Shown here: piece by piece, positions 36,628 to 45,307 of the stretch
Layout: each line of letters begins with the position of its first letter
How positions within the stretch are numbered: position 1 is the stretch's first letter
Assembly: GCF_018555385.1 (NCBI RefSeq)
Contig: NZ_JAFEJS010000006.1
Span: 85,415-149,414 of the forward strand
Length of the DNA: 64,000 bases
Direction: 5' to 3'
Origin: Bifidobacterium santillanense
GTDB taxonomy: Bacteria; Actinomycetota; Actinomycetes; Actinomycetales; Bifidobacteriaceae
The notes under the pieces: generated by a model
Told to the model about the DNA's origin: nothing
Databases searched by the model: none
The model's input: the letters and a program-made list of their open reading frames with translations, nothing else
Translations under genes and position numbers: made by a program

Positions 36628-37977
36628 ATGACTTCAGTCGAAGAGACTGCAAACAAGGCGAAGGACCTGGCCCGCGATTCGGTCAAGACCGTGATCGCCG
36701 CCTCCATGGTCGGCACGGCCATCGAGTTCTACGACTTCTACGCCTACGGCACCGCCGCGGCCAACTACTTCCCGCACATCTTCTTCTCCGCGAAGGACAA
36801 CCCGACCGTCGCGCTGCTGATGAGCCTGCTGACCTTCGCCATCGCGTTCATCGCCCGCCCGCTCGGCTCCCTCGTGTTCGGCCACTTCGGCGACCGCATG
36901 GGCCGCAAGACCACGCTGGTCGTCTCCCTGATGACGATGGGCATCGGCACCTTCCTCATCGGCTGCCTGCCGACCTACGATCAGGTCGGCGTCGGCGCCG
37001 TCGCGATCCTGTGCCTGCTGCGCTTCATCCAGGGCATCGGTCTGGGCGGCGAATGGTCCGGCGCGGCTCTGGTCGCCACCGAGAACGCCCCCGAGGACAA
37101 GCGCGCGCTGTACGGCTCCTTCCCGGAGCTCGGCGCCCCGATCGGCTTCTTCCTGTCCAACGGCACCTACTTCCTGCTCGAGTCCTTCAATGACTCCGAC
37201 GCGATGCTGGCCTGGGGCTGGCGCGTGCCGTTCCTGCTCTCCGCGGTCCTCGTGATCGTCGGCCTCGTCGTGCGAGTTCACATGGAGGAGACTCCGATCT
37301 TCCGCATGGCCCAGGAGAAGAAGCAGGTCGTCAAGGCCCCGATCGTCGAGGTCTTCCGCAAGAGCTGGGTCCAGGTCCTGCAGGCCACCTTCCTCGTGGC
37401 CGTCACCTACACGCTGTTCTACACGCTCGCCACCTGGTCCCTCGCCTGGGGCACCAAGGAGCAGGGCGAGGGCGGCGGCGGCCTCGGCTTCACCAACCAG
37501 GAGTACCTGCTCATGCTGATGATCGCCATCTGCGTGTTCGCCGCGTTCATCGTGATCTCCTGCGTCAACGCCGATAAGCTCGGCCGCAAGCGCGTGATCA
37601 TCACCTCGTCCGTGCTGCTCGTCGTGTTCGCCGCGGTGTTCCCGTTCCTGCTCAACGGCCAGATCGTCGGCCAGCGCAACTTCTTCGCCAACATGGTCTT
37701 CCTGTGCGTCGGCTTCGCCCTGATGGGCACCGCGTTCGGCCCGATCGGCGCCTTCCTGCCTGAGCTGTTCGACGCCAACGTGCGCTACTCCGGCTCCGGC
37801 ATCGGCTACAACCTCGCCGCCATCGTCGGCGCGGCCTTCGTGCCGACCATCGCCACCTGGCTGTCCAGCCACTGGGGCGTGCACTCCGTGGGCATCTACC
37901 TCGGCGTGATGGCCGTGTGCTGCCTCATCGCGGTGCTGTCCTGCAAGGAGACCAAGGACGTCGATTTCACCAAGTGA
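36628..37977 (+). CDS. MHS-family MFS transporter, attenuation-controlled
   Basis: Metabolite:H+ symporter subfamily of the MFS (as ProP, KgtP, ShiA). Motifs: MVGTAIEFYDFYAYGTAAA in helix 1, the GHFGDRMGRKTTL loop, and RFIQGIGLGGEWSGA in helix 4. Twelve helices in 449 residues. The leader peptide and attenuator upstream imply expression when branched-chain amino acids are short, so uptake of a branched-chain amino or keto acid is a reasonable inference. Two ilvC genes follow. AGGAG lies before the ATG. Confidence 0.9.
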   Translation: MTSVEETANKAKDLARDSVKTVIAASMVGTAIEFYDFYAYGTAAANYFPHIFFSAKDNPTVALLMSLLTFAIAFIARPLGSLVFGHFGDRMGRKTTLVVSLMTMGIGTFLIGCLPTYDQVGVGAVAILCLLRFIQGIGLGGEWSGAALVATENAPEDKRALYGSFPELGAPIGFFLSNGTYFLLESFNDSDAMLAWGWRVPFLLSAVLVIVGLVVRVHMEETPIFRMAQEKKQVVKAPIVEVFRKSWVQVLQATFLVAVTYTLFYTLATWSLAWGTKEQGEGGGGLGFTNQEYLLMLMIAICVFAAFIVISCVNADKLGRKRVIITSSVLLVVFAAVFPFLLNGQIVGQRNFFANMVFLCVGFALMGTAFGPIGAFLPELFDANVRYSGSGIGYNLAAIVGAAFVPTIATWLSSHWGVHSVGIYLGVMAVCCLIAVLSCKETKDVDFTK

Positions 37978-37994
37978 AATCGACGGCGGTTCCT

Positions 37995-38070
37995 GCCTTC
38001 ACTCGCCTGTCGCCTCGTTCAGGCGTCGCCTGTGGGAAGCCCACCGGGCTTCCCGCTTCACGGCGCCGCG
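37995..38070. repeat. Partial copy of the dispersed hairpin element
   Basis: Begins about 20 bases after the MHS stop. A degenerate CGCCTGTCGCC stretch is followed by GCCTGT, the hairpin GGGAAGCCC/GGGCTTCCC (38034-38054) and GCTTCACGGC. Stem bases differ from other copies on both arms but still pair. Confidence 0.7.
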
Positions 38071-38404
38071 CGGACATCGACTTTACCAAGTGACCCCTAT
38101 GGTCCGGCTTCCCTCCTGCGGGAGGGGCCGGACCGTATCCCCCCGACTACGGCCGAAACGGCGGGAAACAGCCAATCTTTCCAGCTGTAGTCGCCCTAAA
38201 TTTCATAACTGAAAATCGCGATTCAATATTTGGACGTGGGGTACCACGTCGCCCACTCGGGGACTAGAACTAGACCCCAGTGATCGATGACTTTCAACGT
38301 CAAGGGACACAATCCTTTCTCGCCGAAGGCCGTCAGCAATCTCACCGATTGTCGGACGTGCAGTTTTCGTTCGGCATACCGAACAACATAAAGGAGTGCC
38401 TATC
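38071..38404 (+). other. Upstream region of ilvC1
   Basis: No gene. Holds GACGTGG/CCACGTC (38233-38239 with 38244-38250, loop GGTA), a GGGG..CCCC hairpin at about 38260-38278, and the 12-mer GGACACAATCCT (38305-38316), which recurs upstream of ilvC2. CACAAT inside this 12-mer may be a -10 element. I see no T-box or leader peptide. Confidence 0.45.
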
Positions 38405-39457
38405 ATGGCAGCAACTATCTGGTACGAGAAGGACGCCGATCTGTCCGTGTTCGATGGCAAGAAGGTCGCCATCCTCGGTTACGGCTCCCAGGGTCACGCC
38501 CACGCACTGAACCTGCGTGACTCCGGCGTCGACGTGGTCGTCGGCCTGCGTCCGACCTCCAAGTCCGTCGAGTTCGCCAAGGAGCAGGGCCTTGAGGTCA
38601 AGTCCGTTCCGGAAGCGGTCGCCGAGGCCGATGTCGTGATGATCCTTCTGCCTGATCAGTACCAGGCCGCCGTGTACAAGAACGACGTCGAGCCGAACCT
38701 GAAGCCGGGCGCCGCCCTGGCCTTCGCTCACGGCTTCAACATCCACTACGGCTACATCAAGCCGTCCGAGGATCACCCGGTCTTCATGGTTGCCCCGAAG
38801 GGCCCGGGCCACATCGTGCGTCGTGAGTACGCCGCCGGCCGTGGCGTCCCGGTCGTCGTGGCCGTCGAGCAGGACCCGGATGGCAAGACCTGGCCGCTGT
38901 GCCTCGCCTACGCCAAGGCCCTCGGCGCTCTGCGCGCCGGCGCCATCAAGACGACCTTCACCGAGGAGACCGAGACCGATCTGTTCGGCGAGCAGGACGT
39001 CCTCATGGGCGGCATCAACCACCTGTGCGACATGGGCTTCGACGTGCTGACCGAGGCCGGCTACCAGCCGGAGATCGCCTACTTCGAGGTCTTCCACGAG
39101 CTGAAGATGCTGGTCGACCTGGCCAACGAGGGTGGTCTGAACAAGGCCCGTTGGTCCTGCTCCGACACCGCCCAGTACGGCGACTACACCTCCACGGTCA
39201 TCACCGAGGAGACCAAGAAGCGCATGCAGTACCAGCTCAAGCGCATCCAGGACGGCTCCTTCGCCAAGGAGTTCATGGATGACCAGGCCGCCGGCGCCCC
39301 GAAGTTCAAGAAGCTGCAGGAGGAGTTCTCCCACCCGCACCTCGAGACCGTCGGCCCGAAGCTGCGCGCCATGTTCTCCTGGAACAACGGCCCGGCCAAG
39401 GATCAGGACGAGGCCGAGTCCTTCAACGGCAAGATCGCTCGTACCCAGGTTCAGTGA
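38405..39457 (+). CDS. ilvC1: Ketol-acid reductoisomerase (first copy)
   Basis: Second common step of valine, leucine and isoleucine synthesis: isomerises and reduces acetolactate or acetohydroxybutyrate with NADPH and Mg2+. Class I (short) enzyme of 350 residues. The Rossmann motif [19 protein letters not shown] is near residues 23-41. Metal and substrate residues lie in the [31 protein letters not shown] and [18 protein letters not shown] blocks. AAAGGAG precedes MAATIW. A very similar second copy lies 650 bases downstream. Confidence 0.96.
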   Translation: MAATIWYEKDADLSVFDGKKVAILGYGSQGHAHALNLRDSGVDVVVGLRPTSKSVEFAKEQGLEVKSVPEAVAEADVVMILLPDQYQAAVYKNDVEPNLKPGAALAFAHGFNIHYGYIKPSEDHPVFMVAPKGPGHIVRREYAAGRGVPVVVAVEQDPDGKTWPLCLAYAKALGALRAGAIKTTFTEETETDLFGEQDVLMGGINHLCDMGFDVLTEAGYQPEIAYFEVFHELKMLVDLANEGGLNKARWSCSDTAQYGDYTSTVITEETKKRMQYQLKRIQDGSFAKEFMDDQAAGAPKFKKLQEEFSHPHLETVGPKLRAMFSWNNGPAKDQDEAESFNGKIARTQVQ

Positions 39458-39553
39458 TTTGGGCGCGGCCCTGAGCTTGGCCGCGTGAGCGACTGACAGT
39501 CGTGTCGAAACCGCCATTCCGTGTTTGTGTTACGGGGTGGCGGTTTTCGTATG

Positions 39554-39802
39554 CCCCGGGATTGTCACGGTTGACTCCGGGGTTTGTTCATCTTGCTCCG
39601 GGATCGTCACGACTCACTCCGCGGTCGTCACGGCCGGCTCCGGAATCGTCACGGTTAACTCCGGGGCTAGGCACGGGAAAGTGATACAAACCCCGGAGTG
39701 AGTCGTGACGATCCCGGAGCAAGATGGACAAGTCGCGGAGTCAACCGTGGTAATCACTGAGTTAGCCGTGACGATTCTGGGTCAGCCGTGACGACTGCGG
39801 AG
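39554..39802. repeat. Mirror array of 21-bp units with a 40-bp core
   Basis: Five left units start at 39554, 39575, 39596, 39617 and 39638, exactly 21 apart. The 40-bp core spans 39659-39698 (CTCCGGGG..CCCCGGAG). Right units follow at 39699, 39720, 39741, 39762 and 39783. Every right unit is the reverse complement, exact or near, of one left unit: the first right unit equals the third left unit at all positions. The array lies between ilvC1 and ilvC2. Confidence 0.9.
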
Positions 39803-40104
39803 CCGGACGTTGCGGGGACGGTTCGTCCCGGTGGCATGCCCCGGGCGTCCACGATTCGGTTCGCGAAGGCGGAATTCGGCCCACGTTATGGACGGACGGG
39901 CGGCAACGAGGCCGTCATCTGTAGGATGGGTCACAGTTTCGAGGACACAATCCTCAACGCATGGCGTCACCCCGCCGCCGCAATCAATCGTTCACGCGGA
40001 CGGGTCGGATGCCGAACGCGCTTAGTGCGCAACCACAACAACACCGTGTGCCGGCTCGTGCGGAACGTACGTCACGGGTGGCACGCAAGTTAAAGGAGTG
40101 CTAC
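39803..40104 (+). other. Upstream region of ilvC2
   Basis: No gene. Carries the 12-mer GGACACAATCCT (39943-39954) shared with the ilvC1 upstream region, here within GAGGA-CACAA-TCCTC, and a good AAAGGAG just before the ilvC2 start. Nothing else is recognised. Confidence 0.4.
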
Positions 40105-41157
40105 ATGGCTGCACAGATCTGGTATGAAAACGACGGCGATCTCTCCGTGCTCGAAGGCAAGAAGGTCGCGATCATCGGTTACGGCTCCCAGGGTCACGCC
40201 CACGCGCTGAACCTGCGCGACTCCGGCGTCGACGTGGTCGTCGGCCTGCGCCCGACCTCCAAGTCCGTGGACTTCGCGAAGGAGCAGGGCCTCGAGGTCA
40301 AGTCCGTGCCGGAGGCCGCCGCCGAGGCCGACGTCATCATGATCCTCGCGCCCGACCAGTACCAGCGCAACATCTGGAAGGACGACATCGAGCCGAACAT
40401 CAAGCCGGGCGCGGCCGTCGCGTTCGCTCACGGCTTCAACATCCACTACGGCTACATCAAGCCGTCCGAGGACCACCCGGTCTTCATGGTCGCCCCGAAG
40501 GGCCCGGGCCACATCGTGCGTCGTGAGTACGCCGCCGGCCGTGGCGTCCCGGTTGTGGTCGCCGTCGAGCAGGATCCGCGCGGCGACGGCTGGGCGCTGA
40601 CCCTGGCCTACGCGAAGGCCCTTGGCGCTCTGCGCGCCGGCGCCATCAAGACCACCTTCAAGGAGGAGACCGAGACCGATCTCTTCGGCGAGCAGAACGT
40701 CCTCATGGGCGGCGTGAACAAGCTCGTCGAGATGGGCTTCGAGGTCCTCACCGACGCCGGCTACCAGCCGGAGATCGCCTACTTCGAGGTCTGCCACGAG
40801 CTCAAGATGCTCGTCGACCTCATGAACGAGGGTGGTCTGAACAAGGCCCGTTGGTCCTGCTCCGACACCGCCCAGTACGGCGACTACACCAACACCGTCA
40901 TCAACGAGGACTGCCGCAAGCGCATGGAGTACCACCTGGGCCGCATCCAGGACGGCTCCTTCGCCAAGGAGTTCATCGACGATCAGGACGCCGGCGCCCC
41001 GCACTTCAAGGAGCTGCAGGAGAAGTACTCCAACGAGCGCATCGAGACCGTCGGCCCGAAGCTGCGCGCCATGTTCTCCTGGAACAAGGACGGCGTCAAG
41101 GACGCCGACGAGGCCAACTCCTTCACCGGCAAGATCGCCCGCGCCCAGGTGCAGTGA
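40105..41157 (+). CDS. ilvC2: Ketol-acid reductoisomerase (second copy)
   Basis: Same reaction and length (350 residues) as the first copy and alike over the whole protein. Differences are concentrated in a few stretches (for example [20 protein letters not shown] against [20 protein letters not shown]), while long blocks such as [20 protein letters not shown] are identical. All catalytic blocks are intact, so it should be active. The 3' end carries a short tandem duplication (CCAGGTGCAGTGA twice across the stop). Having two copies may allow separate regulation. Confidence 0.96.
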   Translation: MAAQIWYENDGDLSVLEGKKVAIIGYGSQGHAHALNLRDSGVDVVVGLRPTSKSVDFAKEQGLEVKSVPEAAAEADVIMILAPDQYQRNIWKDDIEPNIKPGAAVAFAHGFNIHYGYIKPSEDHPVFMVAPKGPGHIVRREYAAGRGVPVVVAVEQDPRGDGWALTLAYAKALGALRAGAIKTTFKEETETDLFGEQNVLMGGVNKLVEMGFEVLTDAGYQPEIAYFEVCHELKMLVDLMNEGGLNKARWSCSDTAQYGDYTNTVINEDCRKRMEYHLGRIQDGSFAKEFIDDQDAGAPHFKELQEKYSNERIETVGPKLRAMFSWNKDGVKDADEANSFTGKIARAQVQ

Positions 41158-41296
41158 GCCAGGTGCAGTGAGTCGGTCCGGGCGCGTCTCCGGATGGAGG
41201 GTCCCCGATGAATCGGTGAATCATCCCCTGAGACGGCCCGAACAAGGCTGAATACGCGAAAACCGCCGTCCGGATTCGTCCGGAGCGGCGGTTTCT

Positions 41297-41492
41297 GCGT
41301 TACGAGGGGTATATCTCGGCTTCCGCGGACACCTATCTCGCCTTCGAGGGGTACCTGATCGAAGTATCACGACTCCGAAAGTAGCCTTGCTCCGTTGCGG
41401 CCAAGCCGTTTCGGTGGCCTGATACCTGTGGTGAGTACCCCTTGCAAGCGAGATGGATGTCCGCAATCCTTGGAATGTACCCCTCGTAACGC
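41297..41492. repeat. 196-bp inverted-repeat array of 21-bp periodicity
   Basis: The outer arms GCGTTACGAGGGGTA (41297-41311) and TACCCCTCGTAACGC (41478-41492) are exact complements. Inside, GAGGGGTA recurs 42 bases later (41346) and TACCCCT 42 bases earlier (41436), with a related GCGGACACCTATCTCG unit midway and its inverse GCGAGATGGATGTCCGC on the right. This is the layout of the 27.7- and 39.6-kb arrays with other unit sequences. It lies between ilvC2 and the oxidoreductase gene. Confidence 0.8.
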
Positions 41493-41577
41493 GGAAAGGC
41501 CAAGAATCCGGGGACGCACGCTCCTCCGTGCGATAATCGAGACGACATCATCGCGGATGCACGGAAAGGAGCAAGAC

Positions 41578-42612
41578 ATGCGCGAACTCAACTGGGCGAC
41601 GCTGGGCTGTGGCGTCATCGCCAACCAACTCGAGCAGGCGCTGGAAGGCACGGGGCGCAAGCTGTACTCGGTCGCGAACCGCACGCACGCCAAGGGCGTC
41701 GCCTTCGCCGAGAAGTACGGCATCGGCAAGGTCTACGACGAGATCGACGATGTGTTCGCCGACCCGGACGTCGACGTCATCTACATCTCCACGCCGCACA
41801 ACACGCACATCGGCTTCCTGCGCAAGGCGCTCGCCGCCGGCAAACACGTGCTGTGCGAGAAGTCGATCACGCTCAACTCCGACGAGCTCGACGAGGCGAT
41901 CGCGCTCGCCGAAGCGAACCACGTACTGCTCGCCGAGGCGATGACCCTCTACCACATGCCGCTGTACCGCGAGCTCGACCGGATCATCGCGGGCGGCGAC
42001 GGCGAACTCGGCAGGGTCAAGCTCATTCAGATGAACTTCGGCTCCTACAAGGAGTACGACATGACCAACCGGTTCTTCAACCGCAACCTCGCCGGCGGCG
42101 CGATGCTCGACATCGGCGTGTACGCGCTCTCCTGCATGCGCTGGTTCATGAGCTCCAAGCCCGACCGGATCGTCTCGCAGGTCAAGGCCGCGCCCACCGG
42201 CGTGGACGAGCAGGCCGGCATCCTCCTGACCAATCCGGACGGGCAGATGGCCGCGATTACGCTGTCGCTGCACGCGAAGCAGCCGAAGCGCGGCACCATC
42301 GTCTTCGAGAACGGCTACGTGGAGATCTTCGACTATCCGCGCGGCGAACGCGCTACGATCCACGACACGTCGGGCGCCGTGGTGCGCGAGGTCGAGGCGG
42401 GCGACACCGCGCACGCGCTCGCCTATGAGGTGGGGGACATGGAGAAGGCGATCCGTGCGTTCGAGGCGGGCAGATCCGGCGAGATCCCGGCCGACGAGGC
42501 CGATGCGACGGTCGAGGGCCTCCTGCATCTCGGCTACACGCGCGACGTGATGGACATGATGACCGAGATCCGCCGCGACCAGTGGCACATGACCTACCCG
42601 GAGGAGGAGTAG
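41578..42612 (+). CDS. Gfo/Idh/MocA-family NAD(P)-dependent oxidoreductase
   Basis: Predicted sugar or cyclitol dehydrogenase. The N-terminal Rossmann domain has WATLGCGVIANQLEQAL (residues about 6-22), then ANRTHAKGVAFAEKYGI and VIYISTPHNTHIGF. The family catalytic motif is ExP-like at HVLCEKSITLNSDE, with Lys in the expected place. A C-terminal alpha/beta domain follows. Length 344 residues. GGAAAGGAGC precedes the ATG and GATAAT at about 41531 may be the -10. The substrate is not evident. Confidence 0.9.
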   Translation: MRELNWATLGCGVIANQLEQALEGTGRKLYSVANRTHAKGVAFAEKYGIGKVYDEIDDVFADPDVDVIYISTPHNTHIGFLRKALAAGKHVLCEKSITLNSDELDEAIALAEANHVLLAEAMTLYHMPLYRELDRIIAGGDGELGRVKLIQMNFGSYKEYDMTNRFFNRNLAGGAMLDIGVYALSCMRWFMSSKPDRIVSQVKAAPTGVDEQAGILLTNPDGQMAAITLSLHAKQPKRGTIVFENGYVEIFDYPRGERATIHDTSGAVVREVEAGDTAHALAYEVGDMEKAIRAFEAGRSGEIPADEADATVEGLLHLGYTRDVMDMMTEIRRDQWHMTYPEEE

Positions 42613-42668
42613 GGCGTCCTCCCGTCGCAGAGAATCGTTCTCAATAAGAAACGTGTGAGGGTTGACGC

Positions 42669-42733
42669 GGTGTCAATCGCACATGAAAAATCCCCGAAAC
42701 GGCCGTATTGACACCGTTTCGGGGATTTTTCAT
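42669..42733. terminator. Bidirectional terminator with two overlapping inverted repeats
   Basis: ATGAAAAATCCCCGAAACGG (42683-42702) pairs over 20 bases with its complement at 42714-42733, with A-run and T-run placed to terminate both strands. A second pair, CGGTGTCAAT (42669-42678) with ATTGACACCG (42707-42716), overlaps it, so the RNA could take either of two folds. It separates the convergent oxidoreductase and permease genes. Confidence 0.85.
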
Positions 42734-42847
42734 ATGCGGTTGATTATGTGCGTTTGGCTCACACGTTTTGCGGAGGGGATGATTCCGTGCGCACCGCGAG
42801 GGGCGATGACATGCCGTGATCGGCCGTCGCCGCCCCCTCCGGGCGCC

Positions 42848-44314
42848 TTACTTGCGCGCCTGCGTCACCTGATAGGCGACGAACAGGATCACGAGCCAGA
42901 TCACGCCGGCGATCACGGCCACGCGGTAGCTGGCCGAGAAGCACATGAGCACCACGACGAGCGCGAGGAACGCGAGCACCACCCACGGCGTCACGCGCGC
43001 GAACGGCAGCTTGAAGTGGATCGCGTCGAGCGCCTCCTGACCGGACTTGCCGGCCAGTTCGGTGTCGGCGGGCGCGCCACCGGCGGCGACCACGCGGCGG
43101 AACTTCATCTCGGTGAACATGATCATCGTCCAGTTGATGATGCCCGCGATCGTGGCGATCGACATGAGGTAGTTGAACGCGAACTCGGGCCACACGAACA
43201 CGACCACCACCGCCAGCGCGGTGATCACGGCCGAGGTGAGCACGCCCGCCACCGGCACGCCGTGCCTGTTGAGCTTGCCGAGGTACGCGGGCGCGTTGCC
43301 CTGCTTGGCCAGCGAGTAGAGCATGCGGGAGTTGGCGTACAGGCCGGAGTTGTACACGCTCATCACGGCCGTGAGGCACACGAAGTTCAGGATGCCGGCG
43401 GCCGCGTGCACGCCCACCGAGTCGAAGATCTGCACGAACGGGCTGGACTTGCCGTCGATCGTGTTCCACGGCACCACGGCCATGATCACGCCCAGAGCGC
43501 CGATGTAGAACACGAGGATGCGCCAGATGATGTCGTTGGTCGCGCGCGGGATCGTAGTCTTCGGATCCTCGGTCTCGCCGGCGGTGATGCCGATGAGCTC
43601 GGTACCGCCGAAGCTGAACATCACGACGACCAGCGCCATGAGCAGACCGGTCCACGATCCGTCCTTCGCCTGCGCCATCAGACCGTTCGGGAAGAAGCCG
43701 CCGCCCACGGTGAACCAGTTCGCGAAGCTCGCCTTGACGCCCGACTCGGTCGGCAGCGAGAACACGATCACCGCGAGGCCGCCGAGGATCATCGCGATGA
43801 CCGCGACGATCTTGATGATCGCGAACCAGAACTCGAACTCGCCGAACTTGCTCACGCCCAGCAGGTTCGCGGCGCAGATCACGACGAGGAACACGGCCGC
43901 CGACACCCACGTCGGGATCGCCGGGAACCAGTAGTTGACGAACGAGCCGACCACGGCGAGCTCGACCATCGACACGAGGATGTAGTTGAACCAGTAGTTC
44001 CAGCCGGAGATGAATCCGGCGCGCTTGGACCAGTAGCGCGTCGCGTAGTAGCTGAACGCGCCCGCCTTCGGGTCCTCGACCGACATCTCGGACAGCGCGC
44101 GCACGATCATGAAGATCGCGAGTCCGCCGATCAGGTAGGCGAGCAGGATCGACGGGCCGGCCAGCGCGATCGACTCGCTCGAGCCGTAGAACAGGCCCGT
44201 GCCGATGGCGCCGCCCAGCGCGATCAGCTGGATGTGGCGATTCTTGAGCGACTTGCGCAGCGTCGCCGGCACCGGCACGTCGTCGGTCTCGTGCTTCTTG
44301 TTCTCGGAAGCCAT
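42848..44314 (-). CDS. Amino acid permease (APC superfamily, AAT type)
   Basis: Twelve-helix proton-coupled amino acid importer. The AAT signature is present: LKNRHIQLIALGGAIGTGLF at residues 20-40, then LAGPSILLAYLIGGLAIFMI and the EDPKAGAFSYYATRYWSKRAGFISGW block. Length 488 residues. AAAGAGAAG precedes the ATG. The exact amino acid cannot be told from sequence. It has a paralogue at 48.9 kb. Confidence 0.93.
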   Translation of the reverse strand: MASENKKHETDDVPVPATLRKSLKNRHIQLIALGGAIGTGLFYGSSESIALAGPSILLAYLIGGLAIFMIVRALSEMSVEDPKAGAFSYYATRYWSKRAGFISGWNYWFNYILVSMVELAVVGSFVNYWFPAIPTWVSAAVFLVVICAANLLGVSKFGEFEFWFAIIKIVAVIAMILGGLAVIVFSLPTESGVKASFANWFTVGGGFFPNGLMAQAKDGSWTGLLMALVVVMFSFGGTELIGITAGETEDPKTTIPRATNDIIWRILVFYIGALGVIMAVVPWNTIDGKSSPFVQIFDSVGVHAAAGILNFVCLTAVMSVYNSGLYANSRMLYSLAKQGNAPAYLGKLNRHGVPVAGVLTSAVITALAVVVVFVWPEFAFNYLMSIATIAGIINWTMIMFTEMKFRRVVAAGGAPADTELAGKSGQEALDAIHFKLPFARVTPWVVLAFLALVVVLMCFSASYRVAVIAGVIWLVILFVAYQVTQARK

Positions 44315-44587
44315 GACTTCTCTCTTTTCTCTGTACTGTCCTGTCCCCGCGCGCCGTACGGGCGTCGGATCACGTTCCGGCCGTCCCGTCTGCCGTCGCG
44401 CGGGCGCAACGACGGTATTGTATGCCGTCGTGATGTCGCCGACGGGATCGCGTCCGCGGGTCGGTGCGTTCGCAAGGTTGGTGCGAGACAATGGAGACAG
44501 ACGCGACGCGTGCCACGACGACGATGCACGCGGGGATGACGGTCCGGACGCGGGGTCCGGACGAGGTTCGACGGCGAGGTGATCGAC

Positions 44588-45292
44588 ATGGCGTACATCG
44601 AATTCGACGACGTGGTCAAGGAGTATCCGTCCGGCGGCGGCAAGCCGATCCGGGCTCTCGACGGCGCGAGCTTCACCGCGGACGAGGGCGAGCTGACCGT
44701 GATCCTCGGCCAATCGGGCGCCGGCAAGACCACGGCACTGAACATCCTGGGCGGCATGGACACGGCGACCTCGGGCCGTGTGGTGGTCGGCGGGCGCGAC
44801 ATCACGGACCTGAGGAAACGCGACCTGATCACCTACCGGCGCAACGACATCGGCTTCGTGTTCCAGTTCTACAACCTCGTGCCCAACCTCACGGCGCTCG
44901 AGAACGTCGAGCTGGCCTCGCAGATCTGCCCGGACCACTTCGATCCGGCCGAGACGCTGCGCAAGGTCGGACTGGGGGAGCGGCTCGACAACTTCCCGGC
45001 GCAGTTGAGCGGCGGCGAGCAGCAGCGCGTGTCGATCGCCCGCGCGATCGCGAAGAAGCCGAAGCTGCTGCTGTGCGACGAGCCGACCGGCGCGCTCGAC
45101 TACGAGACCGGCAAGGAGGTGTTGACGCTATTGCAGGACATCTGCCGTACGCAGGGCATGACGGTCCTCATCATCACGCACAACTCCGCGCTCGCGCCGA
45201 TGGCGCACAAGGTGGTCCACTTCCGCTCCGGCCGCGTCACGGCCAGCGAGGTGAACGAGCACCCCACGCCCATCGCCGACATCGAATGGTGA
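44588..45292 (+). CDS. MacB-like ABC transporter ATPase
   Basis: ATP-binding subunit of a MacB/LolD-type ABC system. All motifs are intact: Walker [11 protein letters not shown]-loop [12 protein letters not shown], signature [15 protein letters not shown], Walker [13 protein letters not shown] and H-loop IITHNSALA. Length 234 residues from MAYIEF, chosen for GAGGTG at 8 bases; MIDMAY three codons earlier is possible. It is followed after 15 bases by its permease and forms one operon. Confidence 0.94.
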   Translation: MAYIEFDDVVKEYPSGGGKPIRALDGASFTADEGELTVILGQSGAGKTTALNILGGMDTATSGRVVVGGRDITDLRKRDLITYRRNDIGFVFQFYNLVPNLTALENVELASQICPDHFDPAETLRKVGLGERLDNFPAQLSGGEQQRVSIARAIAKKPKLLLCDEPTGALDYETGKEVLTLLQDICRTQGMTVLIITHNSALAPMAHKVVHFRSGRVTASEVNEHPTPIADIEW

Positions 45293-45307
45293 GGGAGGTC
45301 GATCGCG

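Noticed and set aside
38071..38404. T-box riboswitch before ilvC1
   Set aside because: There are hairpins and a GGTACCAC string, but the T-box consensus and its terminator/antiterminator pair are absent.
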